Source: Tardiphaga sp. 709 (GTDB lineage: Bacteria; Pseudomonadota; Alphaproteobacteria; Rhizobiales; Xanthobacteraceae). From it: a stretch of DNA of 64,000 nucleotides. The stretch lies in contig NZ_CP135529.1 of assembly GCF_032401055.1 (NCBI RefSeq), positions 3,036,501 to 3,100,500 of the forward strand, given 5' to 3'. Numbering within the stretch: position 1 is the stretch's first letter; each line of letters starts with the position of its first letter. This document shows positions 1-8,422 of this stretch, piece after piece. The position numbers were made by a program, and so were the translations under genes. The notes beneath the pieces are model-generated. The model was not told where the DNA came from. It did no database searches and saw nothing but the letters and a program-made list of their open reading frames with translations.

Positions 1-642
1 GAGCACGATGCCGCCGAGCGGCCATCCGGCTTTCAGGTGCTGCTGACCTGCAAGCCGCTCCTGATATTTGCCGCCGCCACCGTGCTGTTTCACTTCTCCA
101 ATGCGGCGATGCTGCCGCTGGTCGGCCAGAAACTCGCGCTGGTGAACAACGAGCTTGGCACCACGCTGATGTCGGTCTGCATCGTCGCCGCGCAATTGGT
201 GATGGTGCCGGTCGCCATGCTGGTCGGCCGCAAGGCCGATGTCTGGGGCCGCAAGCCGATCTTCGCCTGCGCGCTCGCAGTGCTGGCGCTGCGCGGCGCG
301 CTGTATCCGCTCTCTGACAGTCCCTACTGGCTGGTCGGCGTGCAGACCCTCGACGGAATCGGCGCCGGAATCTTCGGCGCGATCTTTCCGCTTGTTGTCG
401 CGGACCTCACTTACGGCACCGGCCACTTCAATATCAGCCAGGGCGCGATCGCGACGGCGGCGGGGCTGGGCGGCGCGCTCAGTACAGCGATTGCCGGCGT
501 AATCGTGGTCAAGGCCGGCTATAGCGCGGCATTCCTGGCGCTTGCCGCTTTGGCGGGGATCGGCCTCATCCTGTTCATCGTCGCCATGCCGGAGACGCGA
601 CCTTCCGACGCACGTCATCAGCCGTTAGTACCAAATGCTTAA
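1..642 (+). CDS. MFS transporter, C-terminal half (5' end outside window)
   Basis: Partial gene: the frame is open from base 1, so the GTG at 37 is probably internal. The visible 213 residues hold about six hydrophobic segments. After the second comes a short basic loop (V-G-R-K-A-D-V-W-G-R-K-P) matching the conserved cytoplasmic loop motif of major facilitator superfamily permeases. This corresponds to the second six-helix half of a 12-helix permease. The substrate cannot be read from the sequence. The tail (about residues 198-213) is polar and cytoplasmic. It could be a drug or organic-acid exporter. Confidence 0.85.
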   Translation, partial: EHDAAERPSGFQVLLTCKPLLIFAAATVLFHFSNAAMLPLVGQKLALVNNELGTTLMSVCIVAAQLVMVPVAMLVGRKADVWGRKPIFACALAVLALRGALYPLSDSPYWLVGVQTLDGIGAGIFGAIFPLVVADLTYGTGHFNISQGAIATAAGLGGALSTAIAGVIVVKAGYSAAFLALAALAGIGLILFIVAMPETRPSDARHQPLVPNA

Positions 643-919
643 GGATGGTATTGCATTGCGGTAGCAACTCGCAGCGCAGCATAGTACCATCCACCCCGTA
701 CGTTCCCATGCATGTTGTCCATGGAAACGCCTGATCGGGAGAAGCTGAAAGGACCTGCCGGTTGCGCAGATGAGTCGCAGGAGCGGACCGTCGGGTTCGT
801 TGCCCCAGCCGTGCCGGTTCCCACTTGATCCCGGCCTCCCTTCATTGTCTTAAACACCCTCAATCAGATCGCGCGTCGCAGCCGCGCGGCCTGTCCGACA
901 TGCAAAAGGACTCTTCGAG
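643..919. other. Intergenic region upstream of the Bug-family gene
   Basis: About 277 bases without a convincing gene. A 74-codon frame on the minus strand has no recognisable domain. The stretch presumably carries the promoter of the downstream binding-protein gene, but I see no clear -35/-10 pair. Confidence 0.5.
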
Positions 920-1921
920 ATGTCATCATCGACCCGCTTCCCGTCCCGCCGCTCCGTGATCCTCGGCGGCGCGGCTGCCCTCGGCACCCTGCCGATCCTG
1001 TCGCGCCGCGCCAGCGCCGCAGAGTGGCCCACCAAGCCGGTGAAGTTCATCGTTCCGTTCGCGGCCGGCGGCACCACCGACATTCTGGCCCGCGTCGTCG
1101 CGCAGAAGATGTCCGAAGAGATGGGCCAGCAGTTCATCGTCGAGAACAAGGCCGGCGCCGGCGGCAACATCGCCGCTGATTTCGTCGCCAAAGCCGAAGG
1201 CGATGGCTACACCTTCCTCGTCGGCACGCCCGGCACCCATGCAATCAACAAGTTCGTGTTCAAGAACATGACCTATGATCCGGTCAAGGATCTGGCGTCG
1301 GTGATCGTGATCGCCAAGGTGCCGAACCTGTTCTCGGTGACCAATTCGCTGCCGGCCAAAAGCGTCAAGGAATTCATCGAACTCGCCAAGGCCAAGCCGG
1401 ACGAATATTTCTACGGCACGCCGGGCCTCGGCTCGACCGCGCATCTGTCGACCGAACTGTTCAAATCGATGACCGGCGTGAAGCTGACCCATGTGCCTTA
1501 CAAGGGCAGCGCCCCGGCACTAACCGACCTGATCGGCGGCCGCGTCCATGTGATGATCGACAACCTGCCGGCCGCGCAGCCTTTCGCGGAGAGCAACCAG
1601 ATCCGCGCACTTGCCGTTTCCACCAGCAAGCGCTGGGAGCCAATGAAGGACATTCCGACCATCGCGGAAGCTGGCGTTCCCGGCTACGACGCCGCCTCCT
1701 GGTTCACCATCGCAGCCCCGGCGAAGACGCCGAAGGAGATCATTGCGAAGCTCAATGCCTCGACCGACAAGTTCATCAAGTCGGCCGACGGCACTGCCCG
1801 CCTGATCAAGCTCGGCGCCGATCCGACCGGCGGTTCGCCAGCCGACATGGATGCCTATGTGCAGTCCGAAATCGAAAAGTGGGGCAAAGTCGCCCAGTTC
1901 GCCGGCATCAAGCCGGAGTAA
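920..1921 (+). CDS. Tripartite tricarboxylate transporter substrate-binding protein (Bug/TctC family)
   Basis: Periplasmic solute-binding protein of 333 residues, the usual length for the Bug family, which binds carboxylates for TctAB-type transporters. The N-terminus has a twin-arginine signal (S-R-R-S-V-I-L at residues 9-15, a hydrophobic stretch, then A-S-A-A before E-W-P), so export by Tat in folded form is likely. The family start W-P-x-K-P-V-K-F-I-V-P-F-A-A-G-G-T-T-D follows at once. The ATG has an AGGA ribosome site a few bases upstream. No tctA or tctB lies nearby, so it is an orphan receptor, common in this order. A strong terminator follows. The ligand is unknown. Confidence 0.92.
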   Translation: MSSSTRFPSRRSVILGGAAALGTLPILSRRASAAEWPTKPVKFIVPFAAGGTTDILARVVAQKMSEEMGQQFIVENKAGAGGNIAADFVAKAEGDGYTFLVGTPGTHAINKFVFKNMTYDPVKDLASVIVIAKVPNLFSVTNSLPAKSVKEFIELAKAKPDEYFYGTPGLGSTAHLSTELFKSMTGVKLTHVPYKGSAPALTDLIGGRVHVMIDNLPAAQPFAESNQIRALAVSTSKRWEPMKDIPTIAEAGVPGYDAASWFTIAAPAKTPKEIIAKLNASTDKFIKSADGTARLIKLGADPTGGSPADMDAYVQSEIEKWGKVAQFAGIKPE

Positions 1922-1991
1922 AGGCAGCGCGGGGTTGGCAGGGCGTTAGACGCACCTGCCTGTCTCGCTCCCTTCTTGAGCTCAACACATC

Positions 1992-2021
1992 AAAGGGCAC
2001 GCGCTGAAGCGCGTGCCCTTT
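1992..2021 (+). terminator. Rho-independent terminator after the Bug-family gene
   Basis: A perfect 13-bp stem (1992-2004 with 2009-2021) around a TGAA loop, ending in a T run. It lies about 70 bases after the stop codon and closes this single-gene unit. Confidence 0.9.
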
Positions 2022-2049
2022 TGCTTTTGAGGCTGCGATTGCTCGCCGC

Positions 2050-2183
2050 TGTCATTCCGGGGCGCGGCCGGCACTTGCCGGACGCGAACCCGGAATCTCA
2101 GTGTGTTTTGCGCTGACTAGAAACTCCCATGCTGGGATTCCGGGTTCGCCTGCGCGAAGGCGCGCAGCCGCCCCGGAATGACA
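2050..2183. repeat. Dispersed palindromic intergenic repeat (GTCATTCCGGGG type)
   Basis: Long imperfect inverted repeat. The outer arms are TGTCATTCCGGGGCG (2050-2064) and its complement (2169-2183). An inner pair, GCGAACCCGGAATC (2084-2097) with GGATTCCGGGTTCGC (2135-2149), adds to the fold. Elements with these arms are scattered between genes in Bradyrhizobium and Rhodopseudomonas. It is non-coding and would form a long hairpin when transcribed. Confidence 0.8.
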
Positions 2184-2228
2184 GTCTGAGGCGGCAAGTA
2201 ACGCCTAAACATTTTTTCCTATCTCCCG

Positions 2229-2830
2229 TTGACAGCATCTCTATCAGGTTTATATTCCCCTCCGTCCGGCCCCGATGAGAGGGGCGAGCGCGATCGTCAC
2301 GTTCGCGGGGCTGGATGCGGTGGACGCCGGAGATGCGGCGTCACGCGGTTTGGGGGTGACGTCTGTCTTCGGGCAGGACGGATCTGCGCCAGCACTGCCA
2401 CTGGCAAGGAGACGGCCGACCTTGGGATGGAAAGAGCCCTGGACAGTGTGACGGACGACCAAATCGAAATGCGTTCGGCCAAGTGCTTTGCGGCTACCCT
2501 GTCCCTCCGCCCTGGGACACTAATTTTGGTGATGGGACCGTTCGCCATGGCAGATGTGCAGGCAACCGAAAAAACACCGCAGGCGGAACGCTGGGCACTT
2601 GCCCGGCGCCTCCGAAAGTCCTGATGCACTCACAATTGCGGAAGACCGCATTTGGCATCAGGCCCAAGGGTGCAACGGGCACCCGGCGTTCCGCACGCCC
2701 TCTCACAAGGGGGCGGGAATGCGAAACACGACGGCGCTCCCGCGCCGCAAACAATGGGGGCGATGACGCATGTCTGAAGGGCAGTGGCTGTTTGACAGTT
2801 GAATCTGAAATCGCGTGACGCGCGAACGCC
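2229..2830. other. Gene-free stretch resembling a Bradyrhizobiaceae dispersed element
   Basis: About 600 bases between two palindromic repeats. Open frames of 70-145 codons occur on both strands at once but are rich in Arg, Gly, Pro and Cys, with no domain or good ribosome site, so I do not believe any of them. The translations (for example P-D-E-R-G-E-R-D-R-H on the plus strand, R-P-L-V-R-G-R-A-E-R-R-V-P-V-A-P on the minus) look like spurious hypothetical proteins that recur across Bradyrhizobium genomes, from memory. This suggests a dispersed element or structured RNA, not a gene. Confidence 0.5.
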
Positions 2831-2842
2831 CGAACCAAACGC

Positions 2843-2926
2843 CGTCATGCGCGGGCTTGTCCCGCGTATCCACGTCTTGGCGACAAAGGAAGGCGTGGAT
2901 GGCCGGAACCAGTCCGGCCATGACGA
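2843..2926. repeat. Dispersed palindromic repeat (MAGLVPAIH type)
   Basis: Inverted repeat with outer arms GTCATG (2844-2849) and CATGAC (2919-2924) and inner arms ATCCACG (2868-2874) and CGTGGAT (2894-2900). Translated on the minus strand it gives M-A-G-L-V-P-A-I-H-A-F and D-K-P-A-H-D-G, a hallmark of a very common alphaproteobacterial intergenic repeat that is often misannotated as a short protein. Confidence 0.85.
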
Positions 2927-2972
2927 CCGAGAGCATCCTACGATAACTGCGCCGTGGGAAAAGGAAGACCGT

Positions 2973-3449
2973 CTACTCGAACTTCATGTCGATGCAGCGC
3001 GACACGTCCAAGCCAAGCCCCGAGGGAATCGTGACACAGCCACGAATTTTCTGCTGGGTGTTGTCGCTGACCCACATGGCAAAACCACCATTGCCGAAGA
3101 ACGAATTGGTGTTCGGCGGCTCGGTCTCCGTGGCATCGAAGGAATAGCTGGAGTCGGTGTCGAACACGCGCGGCTTCTTCACGCAAGCGCCATCGCTCTG
3201 GACGTTGATGACTTCCTTGGCATCACGCGTCATCGATAGCGACACCGAGCAACGGAAATATTCCGAGGTCTTCGCATTGAACAGATAGGCATAAGAGCGG
3301 CAGGTCGCCGTACTCAGCTTGCCAGCGGCAAGCCCACGCCCGCAGGAGATGCGCTGGTTGTTGCTGAGCTTGAAATCATCCGCCGCAGAAAGACCAGGCG
3401 CAAATACCACCGCGCCAACAACCAGAAGACTTTTCACCATCGCTCGCAT
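2973..3449 (-). CDS. Secreted protein of unknown function
   Basis: A 158-residue protein starting at the ATG at 3449, preceded by GGGGA about ten bases upstream. The longer frame to 3632 has no ribosome site and adds a polar stretch before the signal peptide. Residues 1-22 form a Sec signal (V-K-S-L-L-V-V-G-A-V-V-F-A-P-G-L-S-A-A). The mature part has five cysteines, probably disulfide-bonded in the periplasm, and many Ser, Thr and Asn. I recognise no family. It is divergent from the next small secreted protein and may share a promoter region with it. Confidence 0.7.
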   Translation of the reverse strand: MRAMVKSLLVVGAVVFAPGLSAADDFKLSNNQRISCGRGLAAGKLSTATCRSYAYLFNAKTSEYFRCSVSLSMTRDAKEVINVQSDGACVKKPRVFDTDSSYSFDATETEPPNTNSFFGNGGFAMWVSDNTQQKIRGCVTIPSGLGLDVSRCIDMKFE

Positions 3450-3649
3450 TGTCGAATCATCCCCATCGCCGAATTCATCGTGGACCGGCTTAGCCCGAAT
3501 GCGAAAGATAGTCGCCAGACCGCGCTTGCGAAATAACAAACTCTGTCGCGACCGCATGTCGTATTGACGGCCTGTCACCGTTCGTGATTTGTTCAAGACA
3601 ACCGCGCAGCCGCGATGTACTTTCAAAAACACGTTTCGGAGAATTTGGG

Positions 3650-3952
3650 ATGACCGCTCGAGCCTTTACGATGCTGTGCGCCACGGCGCTGGTGACATCG
3701 GCCCTGGCCGGCCCTGCGCTGGCTCAGGCACCGACACCTTGGGTGCTCTCGCCCGACATGGGCTATGGCTACGACGCGTCAGGCAAGACCTTCGCGTACA
3801 AGATGGGCACCAACAATGCCAAGTTCCTGCTGAAGGGCGCCAAGAAAGTGCCGAAGAACACGCTCTTCTTTATCGGCGAGAACGGCCAGCTCTATATGCG
3901 CAGCGGCCCGTTCCTCGAAGACGACGGCAAGTTCAAATTCGGCCCGGGCTAG
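3650..3952 (+). CDS. Small secreted protein of unknown function
   Basis: A 100-residue protein. The ATG at 3650 is chosen because a signal peptide starts there (M-T-A-R-A-F-T-M-L-C-A, cleavage likely after A-L-A) and a GGAGAA-type ribosome site precedes it. The mature domain of about 75 residues is rich in Lys, Gly and aromatic residues and reads like a compact beta fold (Y-D-A-S-G-K-T-F-A-Y-K-M, then F-F-I-G-E-N-G-Q-L-Y-M). It has no cysteine after the signal. The family is unknown to me. It is divergent from the secreted protein ending at 2973. Confidence 0.7.
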   Translation: MTARAFTMLCATALVTSALAGPALAQAPTPWVLSPDMGYGYDASGKTFAYKMGTNNAKFLLKGAKKVPKNTLFFIGENGQLYMRSGPFLEDDGKFKFGPG

Positions 3953-4096
3953 TCCCGGTTTCGGACAGGATCATGCGCGACCAGACGGCGCATGACGGAG
4001 ACATGACATTGCTCCCTTCGCCATGAAGCCCTCTCCCACCACGGTGGCAGAGGTGATACAGAGCGCTTCATCTTTTTACGAAAGCTGAAAGCACTC

Positions 4097-5344
4097 ATGG
4101 CCAAGCCGTCCCCCGTCTCCCCCCTCGCCCCGACCGACGTTCCCGAGATGCCCGCCATTGCAGGCGTGCGCCTCGCCACCGCCGCCGCCGGCATCCGCTA
4201 CAAGGGCCGCACCGACGTGCTGCTCGCGGTGATGGACAAGGGCACGACGGCAGCGGGCGTGTTCACCAAGTCGAAGTGCCCGTCGGCTCCCGTGGAATGG
4301 TGCCGCGCCGTGTTGAAAAACGGCAAGGCGCAGGCGCTGGTGGTCAATTCCGGCAATGCCAATGCCTTCACCGGCAAGACCGGCAAGGCCTCGACCAAAC
4401 TCACCGGCGACATCGCCTCCAAGGCCGTCGGCTGCAAGCCGAACGAGATCTTCCTGGCCTCGACCGGCGTGATCGGCGAGCCACTCGACGCCACCAAGTT
4501 CAACGGCGTGCTCGCCACACTGGCGGAAAGCGCCGGGCCGGACGGCTGGATGGACGCCGCCAAGGCGATCATGACCACCGACACTTTCCCGAAGGTCGCC
4601 ACCGCCACCGTGAAACTCGGCAAGGCCAAGGTCACCATCAACGGCATGGCCAAGGGCGCGGGCATGATCGCGCCGGACATGGCGACGATGCTGTCCTTCA
4701 TCTTCACGGATGCGCCGATCAGCGCACCCGCATTGCAGGCACTGCTGAAGGCCGGCGTGGAAGATTCGTTCAACGCGGTGACCATCGACGGTGACACCTC
4801 GACCTCGGACACTCTGCTGATGTTCGCGACCGGCGCCGCAGCCGCGCAGGGCGCACCGAAGATCACCAAGGCCAGCGATATCAGGCTGAAGCCCTTCGTG
4901 AAGGCGCTGAACGTCATTCTCAACGACCTCGCCGAACAGGTCGCACGCGACGGCGAAGGCGCGCGCAAGCTGGTGGAAGTCGTCGTCGAAGGTGCGACGA
5001 CCAAGGCTTCGGCGCGGAAGATCGCCATGTCGATCGCCAATTCGCCGCTGGTGAAAACGGCAATCGCCGGCGAAGATGCCAATTGGGGCCGCGTGGTCAT
5101 GGCTGTCGGCAAGGCCGGCGAGCCCGCCAATCGCGACAAGCTCTCGATCTCCTTCAACGGCATCCGCGTCGCCAAACTGGGCGCACGCGATCCGTCCTAT
5201 GACGAGACCGAAGTGTCCAACGCGATGAAGAATCCGAAGGTGCAGATCAAGGTCACCCTCGGCCTCGGCAAGGGCCGCGACCGCGTGCTCACCTGCGACC
5301 TCACCAAGGAATATGTCGCCATCAACGGTGACTATCGGTCGTGA
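4097..5344 (+). CDS. argJ: Bifunctional glutamate N-acetyltransferase / amino-acid acetyltransferase ArgJ
   Basis: Cytoplasmic enzyme of arginine biosynthesis. It moves the acetyl group from N-acetylornithine to glutamate and, in bifunctional forms, also uses acetyl-CoA. The 415 residues match the family. The self-cleavage site is clear: [14 protein letters not shown] ends near residue 199, with cleavage between Ala196 and the nucleophile Thr197 to give alpha and beta chains. A V-N-S-G-N-A-N-A motif lies at 83-90 and the C-terminus is the usual Y-V-x-I-N-G-D-Y-R-S. The stop overlaps the start of the next gene (GTGA), which suggests translational coupling. Confidence 0.97.
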   Translation: MAKPSPVSPLAPTDVPEMPAIAGVRLATAAAGIRYKGRTDVLLAVMDKGTTAAGVFTKSKCPSAPVEWCRAVLKNGKAQALVVNSGNANAFTGKTGKASTKLTGDIASKAVGCKPNEIFLASTGVIGEPLDATKFNGVLATLAESAGPDGWMDAAKAIMTTDTFPKVATATVKLGKAKVTINGMAKGAGMIAPDMATMLSFIFTDAPISAPALQALLKAGVEDSFNAVTIDGDTSTSDTLLMFATGAAAAQGAPKITKASDIRLKPFVKALNVILNDLAEQVARDGEGARKLVEVVVEGATTKASARKIAMSIANSPLVKTAIAGEDANWGRVVMAVGKAGEPANRDKLSISFNGIRVAKLGARDPSYDETEVSNAMKNPKVQIKVTLGLGKGRDRVLTCDLTKEYVAINGDYRS

Positions 5345-5868
5345 GACTCCTCACGGTCGTCGCATGGGCTTTGATCCTGTCGTCTGGCCAAGGCCAGGCG
5401 CAGGAGACCATGACCGACCGGGAGCAGATGCTAACCCGCAGCACCAAGGCGGGTCAGGAAGTTGGCATCGGCTTTGCGGTGCGCTGGAACAAGAATTGCG
5501 AACCAGTGCTGCCGCGGCTTTCCATCGTCACGCCGCCAAGCCATGGCAGCCTGTGCGGCAGGACGATCACGGTCACGATACGCAAAAATCTCGTCACCGA
5601 CGATCAGACCTGTGTCGGGCGACGCACGCGAGCGCTCCAGGTGATCTACACACCCCGCGCCGACTTCTCCGGGCCGGATACGGTGGACTATATGATCGAC
5701 TGGCGGCGCTTTCGTACCAGGACACATGTCGATATTCAGATCGCTCCGGCGACCGAGCCACTGGCGAAGCCCGCCAATATCGAGACTGCTCCGGGAAAGC
5801 CGGGCGATATGATCGTTCCTTGCGCGCCGCTGATGTCGGCCGCGCCCAACTATCGCGAGACCATATGA
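5341..5868 (+). CDS. Secreted Ig-like-domain protein of unknown function
   Basis: A 175-residue protein starting at a GTG that overlaps the argJ stop. It has a signal peptide (residues 1-21, ending G-Q-A-Q). The middle (residues 55-130) resembles one bacterial Ig-like/cadherin-type repeat: [11 protein letters not shown], then [17 protein letters not shown]. Three cysteines in the mature part could form a disulfide. The tail is rich in Pro and Ala. Its stop overlaps the mutT start (ATGA), so argJ, this gene and mutT are probably one transcript, although the functions look unrelated. A periplasmic binding or structural role is a guess. Confidence 0.75.
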   Translation: MRLLTVVAWALILSSGQGQAQETMTDREQMLTRSTKAGQEVGIGFAVRWNKNCEPVLPRLSIVTPPSHGSLCGRTITVTIRKNLVTDDQTCVGRRTRALQVIYTPRADFSGPDTVDYMIDWRRFRTRTHVDIQIAPATEPLAKPANIETAPGKPGDMIVPCAPLMSAAPNYRETI

Positions 5869-6263
5869 AACTCGTTCTCGTCGTCGCCTGCGCATTGATC
5901 GATCCCGACGGCCGCGTGCTGATCGCGCAGCGGCCGGAAGGCAAGGCGCTGGCCGGCCTGTGGGAATTTCCCGGTGGCAAGCTGGAGCCCGGCGAACGCC
6001 CGGAAGCGGCGCTGATCCGCGAGCTCGATGAAGAACTCGGGATCTCCGTGAAGGAAGCCTGCCTTGCGCCGCTGACCTTCGCCAGCCATGCCTATGAGGA
6101 TTTCCACCTGTTGATGCCGCTCTATATCTGCCGGCGCTGGGAAGGCCTCGCGATCTCCAGGGAAGGCCAGAACCTCGCCTGGGTGCGGCCGAACAAGCTA
6201 CGCGACTATCCGATGCCGGCTGCGGATATCCCGCTGATCCCGCATCTGATCGATCTGCTCTAG
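5865..6263 (+). CDS. mutT: 8-oxo-dGTP diphosphatase MutT (Nudix)
   Basis: Removes oxidised dGTP from the nucleotide pool to prevent A:T to C:G mutations. The 132-residue protein starts [12 protein letters not shown] at the ATG at 5865, which overlaps the previous stop. The frame is open further upstream but that part is the shadow of the neighbour. The Nudix box is complete: G-G-K-L-E-P-G-E-R, then R-E-L-D-E-E-L-G-I. The preceding L-W-E-F-P and the R-P-x-G-K-x-L-A-G segment fit the MutT subfamily. Its last bases overlap the convergent methyltransferase gene by four. Confidence 0.93.
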   Translation: MKLVLVVACALIDPDGRVLIAQRPEGKALAGLWEFPGGKLEPGERPEAALIRELDEELGISVKEACLAPLTFASHAYEDFHLLMPLYICRRWEGLAISREGQNLAWVRPNKLRDYPMPAADIPLIPHLIDLL

Positions 6264-7108
6264 GGCTTCAGCCGCTTCACCGCGTCGGCAAGACTTGCCT
6301 TCGCCGAACCCGGCTTCAGCGGCTTCTGCTGGCTCTCATGCGGCGCCCAGCCGGAGAGCCAGATGATGTCGAACGTCGCGCGGATGCGGCCGTCCGGATC
6401 GGCGAAACGCTCGCTGTAGATCTGCGCCATACGCAGCAGGGTCGCGCGGCGGAGCGGCGCCCGGCGGCGCTCGACCAGTACATTGGTGGCGCCCATCCTG
6501 CGCAGATCCTGCATCAGACCGAAGGCGCTGTCGTAGCGCACCACGACGCGATCGACATCGGTCACCGGCAGCGCAAATCCCGCGCGCTGCAACAATGCGC
6601 CGACATCGCGCAGATCGGCCATTGGTGCGACGCGCGGCGAGATGCCGCCTTCGCGTTCGGCTTCCGCCGCGGCGAAGGACTGCCGCAGCTCGGTCAGCGT
6701 GTCGCCGCCGAGCATTGCGGCCAGCAGCAGACCATCAGGCTTCAGCGCGCGGCGGATCTGCGCCATGACGCCGGGCAGATCGTTAACGAAGTGCAGCCCG
6801 AGCGCGGAGATGACGAGATCGAGCGACGCCGGCGCGAGATTGAGACCATCGCTTTCGACGTCGGGCACGTCGGCATGTGTGAGATGGCCGACACGCCCGG
6901 CCACGACGTCATGCAGACGGTTGCCCGGCGTCGCGACGTCAGCGGCATTGTCGAACTGGCGCAGCACCGCCTGCAATCGCTCGTCCATGTCGGCGATGAC
7001 ACGATCCAGCAGGAAATTCTCGGCGCCCAGCCGCGATGCACGCGCCTGCCGCGCTCGCAGCAGAGCGCGATCGAACAGAATAGGTGCGGCATTCGGGGTC
7101 TGAGCCAT
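6260..7108 (-). CDS. NDUFAF5/BioC-like SAM-dependent methyltransferase domain protein
   Basis: A 282-residue cytoplasmic protein starting M-A-Q-T-P-N-A-A-P-I-L-F-D-R at 7108. The frame is open to 7381 but that part crosses a dispersed repeat. The sequence resembles NDUFAF5-like proteins: F-D-R-x-L-L at the start, L-D-L-V-I-S-A-L-G-L-H-F-V-N-D-L-P-G-V in the middle, then A-L-K-P-D-G-L-L-L-A-A-M-L-G-G. The usual SAM-binding motif I (D-x-G-x-G-x-G) is not visible where expected; instead I read D-V-A-T-P-G-N-R-L-H-D-V. It is convergent with mutT. The mitochondrial relative hydroxylates an arginine of complex I subunit NDUFS7, so a role in respiratory assembly is possible. Confidence 0.85.
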   Translation of the reverse strand: MAQTPNAAPILFDRALLRARQARASRLGAENFLLDRVIADMDERLQAVLRQFDNAADVATPGNRLHDVVAGRVGHLTHADVPDVESDGLNLAPASLDLVISALGLHFVNDLPGVMAQIRRALKPDGLLLAAMLGGDTLTELRQSFAAAEAEREGGISPRVAPMADLRDVGALLQRAGFALPVTDVDRVVVRYDSAFGLMQDLRRMGATNVLVERRRAPLRRATLLRMAQIYSERFADPDGRIRATFDIIWLSGWAPHESQQKPLKPGSAKASLADAVKRLKP

Positions 7109-7156
7109 GCGGCTTGGTACGCCGAAGACAAGGGATCTGGCAATCCGTACACTTAG

Positions 7157-7254
7157 TCCCTCATGGTGAGGAGGCGCATTTGCGCCGTCTCGAACCATGA
7201 ACTCGCCTGGCTCCATCCTTCGAGACGCGGCCAAGTTGCCGCTCCTCAGGATGA
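7157..7254. repeat. Dispersed double-hairpin intergenic repeat
   Basis: Two adjacent inverted repeats: TCATGGT (7161-7167) with ACCATGA (7194-7200), holding an inner GGCGCA/TGCGCC pair, and CATCCT (7214-7219) with AGGATG (7248-7253). This CCTCATGGTGAGGAGGC...CTCCTCAGGATGAG arrangement is a familiar intergenic repeat in Bradyrhizobium and relatives. It sits between the divergent methyltransferase and comF genes. Confidence 0.8.
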
Positions 7255-7305
7255 GGCCTGAGATTGTTGCTTGAGAGTCATCAAGGCCCGCTCTAGCCTT
7301 CAACC

Positions 7306-8115
7306 ATGGACGCAGAGGCGACAGTGTCATGGTCCCTCCCCGCGCAATTGCGCGGCGCGCTGAGGCTTTGCCGGTCTGCATGGACGCAAACCGCCCGTCT
7401 TGCGCTCGACATCGCGCTGCCGACGCTCTGTGTCGCCTGCCGGGAACCCGTCGCCGACGAAGGGGTCTGCGCGGCCTGCTGGGGCAAGCTGTCCTTCATC
7501 GCGCCGCCGTTCTGCAGCCGGCTCGGCATCCCCTTCGTCTACGATCCCGGCCCGGGCATCCTGTCGATGCAGGCGATTGCCGATCCACCCGCGTATCAGC
7601 GCGCCCGCGCAGCTGTGCGCTATGACGATGTCGCCCGCACGCTGGTGCATCAGTTGAAATATCATGACCGGACAGACCTCGCGCCAATCATGGGTCGCTG
7701 GATGGCACGTGCGGGGAAGGAATTGCTAGCGGATGCCGATATTCTGGTGCCGGTGCCGCTGCATTGGCGGCGCGGCTTCAGCCGGCGCTTCAACCAGTCC
7801 GGCGCGCTGGCACGGGCAATCGGCCGGCAGAGCGGCGTTGCTATATCCCGCGACGCCTTGCGGCGAATACGCCCGACCGAACACCAGATCGGCCTTTCGC
7901 GCACCGAGCGCGCCAGTAATGTCCAAGGCGCCTTCAAGGTCCCGCCTGAACGCCGGGCTGAAATCCAGGGCCGCCGCGTCATTCTGGTCGACGACGTGCT
8001 GACTTCGGGTGCCACGACGGACGCCTGCGCACGGGCACTGCTGCGCGCCAAGGCCGCCCAGGTCGACGTGTTGGTCTTTGCGCGGGTTGTGGAGGCCCAC
8101 AAGGTCCCCATATAA
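7306..8115 (+). CDS. comF: ComF family phosphoribosyltransferase-like protein
   Basis: A 269-residue member of the ComF/GntX family, linked to DNA uptake in competent bacteria but widespread in others. The N-terminal part has a zinc-finger-like set of four cysteines (C-V-A-C, then C-A-A-C, residues 42-63). The C-terminal type I phosphoribosyltransferase domain has V-P-V-P-L-H-W-R-R at about 146-154 and the PRPP loop V-I-L-V-D-D-V-L-T-S-G-A-T at about 225-237. It is the first gene of a rightward run with grxC, the nitrilase-family gene and the DUF1178 gene. The exact reaction is not known for the family. Confidence 0.92.
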   Translation: MDAEATVSWSLPAQLRGALRLCRSAWTQTARLALDIALPTLCVACREPVADEGVCAACWGKLSFIAPPFCSRLGIPFVYDPGPGILSMQAIADPPAYQRARAAVRYDDVARTLVHQLKYHDRTDLAPIMGRWMARAGKELLADADILVPVPLHWRRGFSRRFNQSGALARAIGRQSGVAISRDALRRIRPTEHQIGLSRTERASNVQGAFKVPPERRAEIQGRRVILVDDVLTSGATTDACARALLRAKAAQVDVLVFARVVEAHKVPI

Positions 8116-8146
8116 TCAGACACTTCCCTGCGAACCGGAGCACCAG

Positions 8147-8422
8147 ATGGCCGCCGCGATTGAAATCTACACCCGCCCCGGCTGCGGCTATTGCAGCGCC
8201 GCGATCTCGCTGCTCCAGCGCAAGAAAACTGCATTCACCCATTTCGACACCGCGACCGATCCGAAGCTGCGCCAGGAAATGTTCGACCGTACCTATCCCG
8301 GCGCCACCTTCCCGCAGATTTTCATCGGCGGCACTCTGATCGGCGGCTGCGACGATCTCTACGCATTGGACCGCGAAGGCAAATTTGACGCCATGATCGC
8401 AGGCGAGAAGGCCACCTCATGA
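8147..8422 (+). CDS. grxC: Glutaredoxin 3
   Basis: Glutathione-dependent thiol oxidoreductase of 91 residues. The dithiol active site is C13-G-Y-C16. The start at 8147 has GGAG seven bases upstream; the frame is open earlier but overlaps comF. The glutathione-binding T-F-P-Q-I-F-I-G-G and G-G-C-D-D-L-Y-A-L signatures are present. The stop overlaps the next start (ATGA), so it is cotranslated with the nitrilase-family gene. Confidence 0.95.
   Translation: MAAAIEIYTRPGCGYCSAAISLLQRKKTAFTHFDTATDPKLRQEMFDRTYPGATFPQIFIGGTLIGGCDDLYALDREGKFDAMIAGEKATS

Noticed and set aside
639-863. 74-codon minus-strand frame between the MFS and Bug genes
   Set aside because: No domain, no ribosome site, overlaps the end of the MFS gene.
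2229-2838. Several overlapping frames of 70-145 codons on both strands
   Set aside because: No ribosome site or domain; composition is that of shadow frames in GC-rich non-coding DNA.
2703-2936. Minus-strand frame with M-A-G-L-V-P-A-I-H
   Set aside because: It is the translation of a dispersed intergenic repeat, not a protein.
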